Shown: in pieces, positions 32,536-39,721 of the stretch
How the letters are laid out: each line of letters begins with the position of its first letter
Numbering within the stretch: position 1 is the first letter of the stretch
Source of the DNA: a bacterium
GTDB taxonomy: Bacteria > Bacillota > Clostridia > Oscillospirales > Oscillospiraceae
NCBI GenBank assembly: GCA_004560375.1
Contig: SFVC01000008.1
Coordinates: forward strand, 10,237 to 74,236
DNA length: 64,000 bases
Reading direction: 5' to 3'
Program-made: the position numbers and the translations under genes
The notes under the pieces: generated by a model
Databases searched by the model: none
The model's input: only the letters and a program-made list of their open reading frames with translations
What the model was told of the DNA's origin: nothing

Positions 32536-33690
32536 ATGAACAAAAAGTATTCCATCTTCATCACCGTGCTGTTCTGCCTGTTCACCTTCGGCTTCGGGGC
32601 GGCGCTGATCCTCACCCCCAGCCGGGACTTCTCCGAGCAGGAGAACCGCTTCCTGGCCCAGTTCAAGGCCCCCACAGCGGACACCCTGCGCTCCGGCAAG
32701 TTCATGGAGAACTTTGAGAAGTATGTCTCCGACCAGTTCCCCCTGCGGGATCAGTGGATCCAGCTCAAGGCCCGCTCGGAGCGCCTGCTGGGCAAACAGG
32801 AGAACAACAAAGTCTATTTCGGCACCGACGGTCAGACCCTGTTCGCCCAGTTCACCCCGCCCACCGACGAGGAGCTTTCCCAGCGGGTGGGCTTCGTGAA
32901 CAAGCTGGGGGAAAACCTGGACGTGCCGGTGTACTTCTCCCTGGTGCCGGACAAGAGCTGGGCCTGGGCAAGCCTTCTCCCCGCCAACGCCCCCAAGGTG
33001 GACGACGGATCCACCATCAGCAGGGCTGAGGCGCTGTGCGGGGACAAGGTGGCGTATATCGACCTGCAGTGGGTTCTGGCCGATGACCGCGGCGCTTTCT
33101 ACCGCACCGACCACCACTGGACCACCATGGGGGCCCAGAAAGCCGGGCAGACGCTGTTGGAGGGTATGGGCCTGGTTCAGCAGGCGGGAGACTTGAAAGT
33201 CCTGGGCTATCAGGGCCTGCCCTACACCGAGGTGAGCGACAGCTTCTACGGCACCACCTATTCCTCCTCCGGGGCGGGCTGGGTGCGCCCGGACAGCATC
33301 CACACCGTGATCCCCGAGGGGGGCGCCAGGGGGAACGTCACCGTCACCGGCTACCCCGAGGGCGTACCCATCGAAAGCTCCCTGTACCACCCCGAGAAGC
33401 TGGAGGTCAAGGACAAATACGCCTACTTCCTGGGCGGCAACCAGCCCCTGTGCGTCATCAAAAATCCCGACGCGGCGGGCGGTAAGCTGCTGGTAGTCCG
33501 GGACTCCTACTCCGACTCCCTGGCCCCCTTCCTGGCGGAGGCGTTCCAGGAGGTGCACCTGTTCGACCTGCGGTACAACAATATGTCCCTGACCCAGTAC
33601 GTGGCGGACAACGGCATCGACCAGGTGCTGGTGCTCTACTCCGTGGCCAACTTCTCCACGGACATCAACCTGTTCAAGCTGGATCACTAA
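32536..33690 (+). CDS. DHHW family protein (AlgJ/AlgX-like)
   Basis: 384 residues. One N-terminal membrane anchor (about 8-28), then an extracytoplasmic SGNH-like domain. FSEQENRFLAQF, KVYFGTDG, RTDHHWTTMGA (the DHHW motif, about residue 193), and a late VVRDSYSDSLAPFL (Ser/Asp). In alginate and wall acetylation systems such proteins take the acyl group from the MBOAT partner and place it on the polymer. AAGGAGGTG precedes the ATG 12 nt after the MBOAT stop, so the two are co-translated. Confidence 0.9.
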   Translation: MNKKYSIFITVLFCLFTFGFGAALILTPSRDFSEQENRFLAQFKAPTADTLRSGKFMENFEKYVSDQFPLRDQWIQLKARSERLLGKQENNKVYFGTDGQTLFAQFTPPTDEELSQRVGFVNKLGENLDVPVYFSLVPDKSWAWASLLPANAPKVDDGSTISRAEALCGDKVAYIDLQWVLADDRGAFYRTDHHWTTMGAQKAGQTLLEGMGLVQQAGDLKVLGYQGLPYTEVSDSFYGTTYSSSGAGWVRPDSIHTVIPEGGARGNVTVTGYPEGVPIESSLYHPEKLEVKDKYAYFLGGNQPLCVIKNPDAAGGKLLVVRDSYSDSLAPFLAEAFQEVHLFDLRYNNMSLTQYVADNGIDQVLVLYSVANFSTDINLFKLDH

Positions 33691-33696
33691 AGGCAG

Positions 33697-33733
33697 AAAA
33701 ATTCCCCGCGGCCTGCGCCGCGGGGAATTTTTT
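33697..33733. terminator. Bidirectional terminator between the DHHW gene and livF
   Basis: Stem AAAAATTCCCCGCGG / CCGCGGGGAATTTTT around CCTGCG, shared by convergent operons; it overlaps the livF stop codon. Confidence 0.9.
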
Positions 33734-34433
33734 ATCCGCCTAAATATGCCTTTTTCACCGCCGCGTTGCGGAGCAGCTCCTGGCCGGTGCCGGTGGCCAC
33801 GATCTTGCCCGTCTCCAGCACGTAGCCCCGATCCGCCACGGACAGCGCCATCTGGGCGTTCTGCTCCACCAGCAGGATGGTGGTGCCCTTCTCGTGGAGC
33901 CGCTTGATGATGTCGAAGATCTGCTCCACCAGGATGGGGGCCAGCCCCATGGACGGCTCGTCCAGCATCAGCAGCTTGGGGCTGGACATCAGCCCCCGGC
34001 CCATGGCCAGCATCTGCTGCTCGCCGCCGGACAGGGTGCCCGCGATCTGCTTCCGGCGCTCCTTCAGCCGGGGAAACTGATCGTACACCCGCTCCAGGTT
34101 GGGGTCGATGGTGGAGCGGGGCTGGGTGTACGCCCCCATCTCCAGGTTCTCCTCCACCGTCATCTGCAAAAAGATCCGCCGCCCCTCGGGCACGTGGGCC
34201 AGGCCCTGCTCCACAATCTTGTGGGCGGGCGTCCCCCCCAGGGGCTTGCCCAGAAACTCAATGGATCCGGTGCGGGAGTGGAGCAGCCCGCACACCGTAT
34301 TCAGGATGGTGGACTTGCCCGCGCCGTTGGCCCCGATGAGGGTGACCACCTCGCCGGCGTTCACCTCGAAGGACACGCCCTTGATGGCGTGGATGGCGCC
34401 GTAGTACACGTTGATATCGTTTACCTTCAGCAT
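33732..34433 (-). CDS. livF: Branched-chain amino acid-type ABC transporter ATPase LivF
   Basis: 233 residues. Walker A LIGANGAGKST (about residue 36), signature LSGGEQQMLAMGR, Walker B LLMLDEPSMGLAP, switch LLVEQNAQMALS. LivF-type features are HVPEGRRIF and the C-terminal YLGG. ATG 34433 begins 1 nt after the livG stop; the 15 codons further upstream lie in livG and are not used. Energises uptake with LivG. Confidence 0.93.
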   Translation of the reverse strand: MLKVNDINVYYGAIHAIKGVSFEVNAGEVVTLIGANGAGKSTILNTVCGLLHSRTGSIEFLGKPLGGTPAHKIVEQGLAHVPEGRRIFLQMTVEENLEMGAYTQPRSTIDPNLERVYDQFPRLKERRKQIAGTLSGGEQQMLAMGRGLMSSPKLLMLDEPSMGLAPILVEQIFDIIKRLHEKGTTILLVEQNAQMALSVADRGYVLETGKIVATGTGQELLRNAAVKKAYLGG

Positions 34434-34434
34434 C

Positions 34435-35298
34435 TCAGCCCTCGCCCCCTTCCTGCTGCTTGCCCAGGTAGGCTTCAATCACCGTGGGGTTGGACTGGAT
34501 CTCCTCCGCGGTGCCCTTGGCGATGATCTGACCGAAGTTCAGCACGCAGATGCCCTCGCAGATGCCCATGACCAGGCTCATGTCGTGCTCAATGAGCATG
34601 ATGGCGATCTGGAAGGTGTCCCGGATCCTCACGATGTTCTCCATCAGCTCCGCCGTCTCCGACGGGTTCATCCCCGCCGCCGGCTCGTCCAGCAGCAGCA
34701 GGGACGGGTTGGTGGCCAGGGCCCGGACGATCTCCAGCCGCCGCTGGGCCCCGTAGGGCAGGGAGCCCGCCTGGTGATCCGCCAGATCCTCCATGTTGAA
34801 GATGGACAGCAGCTCCAGCGCCCGCTCATGGGCGGCCTTCTCCTGCCGCCAGTACTTGGGCAGGCGGAGGATGCCGGAGAACATGGAGTATTTCTCCTGG
34901 TTGTGCAGGCCGATCTTCACGTTGTCCTCCACGGACAGGTTGTTGAACAGCCGGATGTTCTGGAAGGTGCGGGCGATGCCCATGCGGTTGATCTGGGCGG
35001 GGGTCTTGCCGTGGGTGTCCAGGCCGTCCAGCAGGATGGTGCCCCGTGTGGGCTGGTACACCTTGGTGAGCAGGTTGAACACGGTGGTTTTGCCCGCCCC
35101 GTTGGGGCCGATGAGGCCGGCGATCTCGGTGCGGCCCACGGTGATGTTGAACTCGTTCACGGCGGTGAGGCCGCCGAAGTCTATCCCTAAGTGGCTGCAC
35201 TCCAGGATGGGGGTGGTGCCCAGATCCCGCTCCGGGATGATGGACACGCTGGGCACGGGCACCATTTTGCCCTTTTCAAACTGCTTCTTGTCAGCCAT
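34435..35298 (-). CDS. livG: Branched-chain amino acid-type ABC transporter ATPase LivG
   Basis: 287 residues. Walker A LIGPNGAGKTT, Q-loop ARTFQNIRLF, signature variant LPYGAQRRLEIVRAL, Walker B LLLLDEPAAGMNPSE, switch MLIEHDMSLVM. It has an N-terminal extension of about 30 residues before the ABC core, longer than typical LivG (about 255). Start overlaps the livM end by 8 nt. Confidence 0.93.
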   Translation of the reverse strand: MADKKQFEKGKMVPVPSVSIIPERDLGTTPILECSHLGIDFGGLTAVNEFNITVGRTEIAGLIGPNGAGKTTVFNLLTKVYQPTRGTILLDGLDTHGKTPAQINRMGIARTFQNIRLFNNLSVEDNVKIGLHNQEKYSMFSGILRLPKYWRQEKAAHERALELLSIFNMEDLADHQAGSLPYGAQRRLEIVRALATNPSLLLLDEPAAGMNPSETAELMENIVRIRDTFQIAIMLIEHDMSLVMGICEGICVLNFGQIIAKGTAEEIQSNPTVIEAYLGKQQEGGEG

Positions 35299-36379
35299 GG
35301 GATGCCGCCCCCTTTCGCTTCGGGATGATCCGGCCCACCAGCGCCTTGAGCTGGTCGTTGTTGGTCACCAGCATCACCAGTATGAGGATAATGGCGTAGA
35401 TCAGCATTCGGAAATCGTCGATACCCAGCCCGCGCAGCTGCTCCGGCAGCACGTAGAGCAGGGCGGCGGCGATGATGGAGCCCCGGATGGAGCCCAGCCC
35501 CCCCAGCACCACAAACACCAGCACCAGGATGGAGGCGTTAAAGTCGAACTTGGAGGCCACGGTGGACGAGTAGTTCAGCCCGAACAGCGCCCCCGCCGCC
35601 CCCGCCAGCGCCGCGGAGGTGACAAAGGCCATCAGCTTATACTTGGTGGTGTTGATGCCCACGCTCTCGGCCGCGATGCGGTTGTCCCGCAGGGCCATGA
35701 TGGCCCGCCCGGAGCGGCTGTTCACCAGGTTCTGCACCACCACCAGGGTGATCAGGATCAGCACAAACCCGGCGGTAAAGGAGGCCAGCTTGGTGACGCC
35801 CACCGCCCCCATGGGGCCCTTGATGATGGTGGTACCGTCCGGCCCCAGGTTGAACCGCTCGGAGCTGGCGGCGATGTGGAGGCCCTTTTCATCCACCCCC
35901 ACGTACAGCACCATGATGATGTTCTTGATGATCTGCCCGAAGGCCAGGGTGACGATGGCCAGATAGTCCCCCTGCAAGCGCAGCACAGGCACGCCCACGA
36001 TGACGCCGCCCAGCGCCCCGAACACCGCCCCCACGATCATGGACAGGGCCAGGCGCAGGGGGGCGAAGGGGATCACGTCCGCCAGCAGGAAGGAGGCCAC
36101 GATGCCGGAGAAGGCCCCCAGGCTCATGAAGCCCGCGTGGCCCAGGGACAGCTCGCCCAAAATGCCCACCGTCAGGTTCAGGGACACCGCCATGACGATG
36201 TAGCAGCAGGTGGGCACCAGCAGACTCTGGAGGGAATTGGACACCAGGGTCACCCCCAGCAGCTTCTGCACCACCAGCAGGATCTGGATCAGGACGAAGG
36301 CCGCGATGACAATGCCGTAGTTGATAAACCCGCTTCGGGAGGCTTTACTCAGCCGTTTTCCGTTCAATCTCTTTTCCAT
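35291..36379 (-). CDS. livM: Branched-chain amino acid-type ABC permease LivM
   Basis: 362 residues, about nine membrane helices. LivM motifs: YIVMAVSLNLTVGILGELSL (split: NLTVGILGELSLGHAGFMSL), the EAA-like loop VLRLQGDYLAIVTLAFGQI, and GGLGSIRGSIIAA near the C-terminus. It lies between livH and livG with short or overlapping junctions. With LivH it forms the channel. Confidence 0.93.
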   Translation of the reverse strand: MEKRLNGKRLSKASRSGFINYGIVIAAFVLIQILLVVQKLLGVTLVSNSLQSLLVPTCCYIVMAVSLNLTVGILGELSLGHAGFMSLGAFSGIVASFLLADVIPFAPLRLALSMIVGAVFGALGGVIVGVPVLRLQGDYLAIVTLAFGQIIKNIIMVLYVGVDEKGLHIAASSERFNLGPDGTTIIKGPMGAVGVTKLASFTAGFVLILITLVVVQNLVNSRSGRAIMALRDNRIAAESVGINTTKYKLMAFVTSAALAGAAGALFGLNYSSTVASKFDFNASILVLVFVVLGGLGSIRGSIIAAALLYVLPEQLRGLGIDDFRMLIYAIILILVMLVTNNDQLKALVGRIIPKRKGAASHG

Positions 36380-36386
36380 GGCCGCC

Positions 36387-37265
36387 TCACACTTTCTCGG
36401 GCACGTACTTGCCCATCAGTCCGGCGGGACGCACCAGCAGCACGATGATCAGCACCGCGAACACCACCGCGTCGGACAGGTCGGTGGAGATGTACGCCTT
36501 GCCAAAGGTCTCGATGACGCCCAGCAGGATGCCGCCCAGCAGCGCCCCGGGCACCGAGCCGATGCCGCCGAACACGGCGGCGGTGAAGGCCCGGATGCCG
36601 GGCATGGAGCCGGTGGTGGGGGACAGCACCGGGTAGGCGGAGCACATCAGCACCCCCGCCAGCGCCGCCAGGGCGGAGCCGATGGCGAAGGTCATGGAGA
36701 TGGTGGCGTTCACGTCGATGCCCATGAGCTGGGCCGCGCCCTTGTCCTCGGAGCAGGCCCGCATGGCCTTGCCCATCTTGGTCTGGCCGGTGAACAGGGT
36801 CAGACCCACCATGACGACGATGCAGCACACCACCGACAGGATGGCCACATAGGAGACGGACAGCTGCCCGGGCACCAGCGTCAGGCTGCCCTCCACGATG
36901 GGCCGGAAGGTCTTGGTGGCGGCGCCCCACAGGATCTGGGCGCTGTTTTGCAGCAGGTAGCTGACGCCGATGGCGGTGATCAGCACCGCCAGGGAGGGGG
37001 CCGCCCGCAGGGGCTTGTAGGCCAGGCGCTCGATCACCATGCCAAGCACCGTGCACACCACCACCGCCAGCAGCACCCCCACCACCGGGGGCAGGTTGAA
37101 GCTGCCCATGGCGAAAAAGCACACATAGGCCCCTACCATGATCACGTCGCCGTGGGCGAAGTTCAGCATCTTGGCGATGCCGTATACCATGGTGTAGCCC
37201 AGGGCGATGATGGCGTAGATGCTGCCCAGGCTGATGCCGGTGATCACGTTGTTCAGGAAGGACAT
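36387..37265 (-). CDS. livH: Branched-chain amino acid-type ABC permease LivH
   Basis: 292 residues, about eight helices. ISLGSIYAIIALGYTMVYG and MLNFAHGDVIMVGAYV at the N-terminus are classic LivH; the loop AYKPLRAAPSLAVLITAIGV and the late GGIGSVPGALLGG follow the family. The junction with the binding-protein gene upstream is 154 nt and filled by inverted repeats, probably to keep the binding protein mRNA more abundant. Confidence 0.94.
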   Translation of the reverse strand: MSFLNNVITGISLGSIYAIIALGYTMVYGIAKMLNFAHGDVIMVGAYVCFFAMGSFNLPPVVGVLLAVVVCTVLGMVIERLAYKPLRAAPSLAVLITAIGVSYLLQNSAQILWGAATKTFRPIVEGSLTLVPGQLSVSYVAILSVVCCIVVMVGLTLFTGQTKMGKAMRACSEDKGAAQLMGIDVNATISMTFAIGSALAALAGVLMCSAYPVLSPTTGSMPGIRAFTAAVFGGIGSVPGALLGGILLGVIETFGKAYISTDLSDAVVFAVLIIVLLVRPAGLMGKYVPEKV

Positions 37266-37344
37266 TTCTTCACCTCTCTCTATGAAAATGCGACAGGGCC
37301 GCGGCGGGGAACCCCCCGCCGCGGCTGATGCTTGCGGATGTTGC

Positions 37345-37423
37345 GTAGGGGAGGGGCTTGCCCCTCCCGCGTCCTATAACAGGCGCACCCGGAACGGGCG
37401 GGAGGGCCAAGGCCCTCCCCTAC
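37345..37423. repeat. Nested inverted repeat between livK and livH
   Basis: Two 26-bp arms (37345-37370 and 37398-37423) are inverted copies of each other with three mismatches, and each arm is itself a small hairpin (GAGGGGCTTGCCCCTC; GAGGGCCAAGGCCCTC). The right arm overlaps the livK stop codon. A further hairpin GCCGCGGCGGGG / CCCCGCCGCGGC lies just left of it. Confidence 0.75.
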
Positions 37424-38604
37424 TGGGCGTCCACGTAGGCGCCGTTTTCCACCTTGAAGATCAGCGGGGACTTGGAGATCTCGCCGGTGTTCTTCCAGGT
37501 CATGCCCTTGCCGGTGAGGCCGTCCACCTTGAACTGGCCGCCGCCGAACTTGGCGGACAGGGCGTCGCACAGCGCGGCGCTGTCCATGTCGGCCAGGCCC
37601 TCCAGCTCGCAGCAGGCCTCATAGATGGCGTACATACAGTCGTAGCCGTCGGCGGCGAACTGGTTGGGCAGGATGCCGTGGGCCTCCTGGTACTTCTTCA
37701 CGAAGGACTGGGTGCGCTCGTCCTCGGCGCCGGCGCTGAACGGGGTCATGAGCAGCAGGCCCTCGGCCAGGGACTTGTCAAAGCCCTCCATGTCCAGCAT
37801 ACCGTCCATGCCGTCGCCGCCGATGAACAGGGGCGCGTAGCTCATCTGCTTGGCCTGGGCCAGGATGAGGGAGGCGGGGGTGTAGTAGATGGGCAGGAAC
37901 ACCACGTCCGCCCCGGCGTCCTTGCAGGCGTTGAGCTGCACGGTGTAGTCGGTGGTCTTGTCGTCGGGATAGGTCTGGGTGGCCACCAGCTCCATGCCCA
38001 GCTCCTTGGTCTTGGCGATGAAGGCCTCGGCAATGCCGGTGGAATAGGGGTCGCCGTTGTTATAGATAATGCCGTACTTGGTGCCCAGGCCCTTGCTGTT
38101 CAGGTACTCCGCCCCGGCGGTGCCCAGATAGGGGTCGGTGAAGCACATCTGGAACACGTTGTCCTTGCCCTTCACCACCTCGGGGGAGGAGGCGGAGGGG
38201 GTGAGCTGGAAGTACCGGTCGCTGTAGGTCTCGGCGGCCACGGTGACGCAGGGCGCGGTGGTGGTGGTGCCGTAGATCACCAGGGGCGCGTCCTTGGCCC
38301 AGTCCTTCAGGGAGTTGTAGGCGGACACGGCGGTATCGGCCACGCCGGTGTCGTCCTCGTACTTGAAGTCCAGCTTCACGGGGCCGTTCAGGGCGTTGAT
38401 CTCCTCCACGGCGATCTCCGCGCCCCACTCGGTGGCGGTGCCGTACTGGGCGGCGTCGCCGGTGGTGGGGCCGATGCCGCCCACCTTGATGGTGACCGCG
38501 CCGCCGCTGTTGCCGCCGGGAGTATTGCCGTTGGAGCAGCCGGCCAGCAGGCCGAAGCACAGGGCTCCCGCCATGAGCAGGGCCGCAAGGTTCTTCTTCT
38601 TCAT
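37420..38604 (-). CDS. livK: Branched-chain amino acid-type ABC substrate-binding protein
   Basis: 394 residues. Lipoprotein signal with lipobox LLAGC (Cys about residue 22), then a type I periplasmic-binding fold: IKVGGIGPTTGDAAQYG, the helix GAEIAVEEINALNG, VIYGTTTTAPCVTVA, and the C-terminal DGYDCMYAIYEA. Ligand is probably a branched-chain or related amino acid. GAGGAGG precedes ATG 38604. First gene of livKHMGF, driven by a perfect-consensus promoter with a 145-nt leader. Confidence 0.93.
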   Translation of the reverse strand: MKKKNLAALLMAGALCFGLLAGCSNGNTPGGNSGGAVTIKVGGIGPTTGDAAQYGTATEWGAEIAVEEINALNGPVKLDFKYEDDTGVADTAVSAYNSLKDWAKDAPLVIYGTTTTAPCVTVAAETYSDRYFQLTPSASSPEVVKGKDNVFQMCFTDPYLGTAGAEYLNSKGLGTKYGIIYNNGDPYSTGIAEAFIAKTKELGMELVATQTYPDDKTTDYTVQLNACKDAGADVVFLPIYYTPASLILAQAKQMSYAPLFIGGDGMDGMLDMEGFDKSLAEGLLLMTPFSAGAEDERTQSFVKKYQEAHGILPNQFAADGYDCMYAIYEACCELEGLADMDSAALCDALSAKFGGGQFKVDGLTGKGMTWKNTGEISKSPLIFKVENGAYVDAQ

Positions 38605-38754
38605 TCTCGGTTCCTCCTCTATGTCATGCTGACGATCCAGGGAAGCCGCACGCGCGGCCGGAACCGCCGTCCGGTGGCCCGGACGGCTTTTGAGGCTGCA
38701 CATAGAGCTTCAAACATCGAAGGGGGCACGATTGCGCCCCCCAGATTGTTGACA
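38605..38754 (-). promoter_or_regulatory. Long structured leader of livK
   Basis: About 145 nt between promoter and start codon. Hairpins GGGGGC/GCCCCC (around 38721-38742) and CCGTCCGG/CCGGACGG (around 38668-38688). No riboswitch class is recognised. It may be a regulatory leader or only a stabilising 5' end. Confidence 0.45.
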
Positions 38755-38783
38755 ATTATATACTTGCCTGCCCCGGTTGTCAA
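38755..38783 (-). promoter_or_regulatory. Perfect-consensus promoter of livKHMGF
   Basis: TTGACA (38783-38778), 17-bp spacer, TATAAT (38760-38755). An inverted repeat GTTGACAA...TTGTCAAC (38777-38784 and 38749-38756) brackets the promoter and could be a repressor site. Confidence 0.85.
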
Positions 38784-38851
38784 CCAGCAATTTTGCACAA
38801 AGGCAGGCGGATGGACAACGGGGCTGTATGATATTGTGACGGGATTTGTCC

Positions 38852-39583
38852 CTAAACCACCAGTCCCCCGTTGGGACACACCACCTGCCCCGTGAGGAAG
38901 GACGCCTCGTCAGAGGCCAGAAAGGCCGCCGCCGCCGCGGCCTCGGCCGCCGTCCCGATCCGACCCAGAGGGGTCTCGTCCGCCAGGGCGGCCAGATCCG
39001 CGGGGGACAGATGGGCGTTCATCTCCGTGTCAATCACCCCGGGGGCCACGCAATTCACCCGGATATTGGAGGGGCCAAGCTCCTTAGCCAGCGCCTTGGT
39101 GTAGGCGATCACCGCACCTTTCGTGGCGGAGTAGGCCGCCTCGCAGGAGGCCCCCACCTGCCCCCACATGGAGGAGACGGTGACGATGGAACCCTGTTTC
39201 CGCCCCAGCATATGGGGGAGGACGGCCCGGCAGCAGTGGTGCACCCCGTCCACGTTGACGGCGAACAGCCGCCGCCATTCGTCCCCGTCAATTTGACTGA
39301 TCAGACCCACATGAGACACCCCGGCGGAGCAAAGCAAAATGTCAAGTTGACAGAATTTTTCTAACACATTGTCAACCATTCCCTGCACCTGTGCGGGGTC
39401 GGCCACGTCCGCCCGGACGGCCAGGGCGGGCACCCCCAGGCCGGACAGCTCGTCCGCCAGGGCCTGGGCCCGCTCCTCGCTACGGCAGTAGCCTACCGCC
39501 ACCCCCCAGCCCCGGCGGGCGAACAGGCGGGCGGCGGCGGCCCCGATCCCCCGGGAGCCGCCGGTGATCAGCGCGTATTTCAT
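38852..39583 (-). CDS. SDR family oxidoreductase (FabG-like)
   Basis: 243 residues of the classical short-chain dehydrogenase/reductase family. Cofactor motif TGGSRGIG (about residues 6-13), LLCSAGVSHVG, catalytic Ser in SSMWGQ (about 134), Tyr and Lys in AYSATKGAV (about 147-151), and the PG motif NCVAPGVIDTEM. It could be a 3-oxoacyl-ACP reductase or another NAD(P)H-dependent reductase. ATG 39583 is supported by GGGGGAA. Stands alone, downstream of purL remnants. Confidence 0.88.
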   Translation of the reverse strand: MKYALITGGSRGIGAAAARLFARRGWGVAVGYCRSEERAQALADELSGLGVPALAVRADVADPAQVQGMVDNVLEKFCQLDILLCSAGVSHVGLISQIDGDEWRRLFAVNVDGVHHCCRAVLPHMLGRKQGSIVTVSSMWGQVGASCEAAYSATKGAVIAYTKALAKELGPSNIRVNCVAPGVIDTEMNAHLSPADLAALADETPLGRIGTAAEAAAAAAFLASDEASFLTGQVVCPNGGLVV

Positions 39584-39650
39584 AGGAATTCCCCCATTCC
39601 AAAGGGGGCGGGGACGCACGATCCGCATCCCCGCCCCGTCGTTTCAGTGT

Positions 39651-39671
39651 TTACCGGAAGTACCGCGCGCC
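39651..39671 (-). pseudogene. Duplicated C-terminal tail of purL
   Basis: 21 bases matching the true purL end (39722-39742) at 18 positions and encoding GARYFR-stop against GALYFR-stop. It has no start signal. It follows the hairpin at 39678-39708, the same arrangement as behind gpmI. Confidence 0.6.
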
Positions 39672-39677
39672 GTTCTA

Positions 39678-39708
39678 ATGCCCGCCCCACCTCCGGCGGG
39701 GCGGGCAT
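39678..39708. terminator. Hairpin between purL and its duplicated tail
   Basis: Arms ATGCCCGCCCC and GGGGCGGGCAT around ACCTCCGGC, with a T-run on the plus strand only. It lies 14 nt beyond the purL stop codon. Confidence 0.6.
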
Positions 39709-39721
39709 TTTTGTCCTGCGC

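Noticed and set aside
31144..33687. 847-codon minus-strand frame across the MBOAT and DHHW genes
   Set aside because: Spans two real genes on the other strand; composition is that of a reverse frame.
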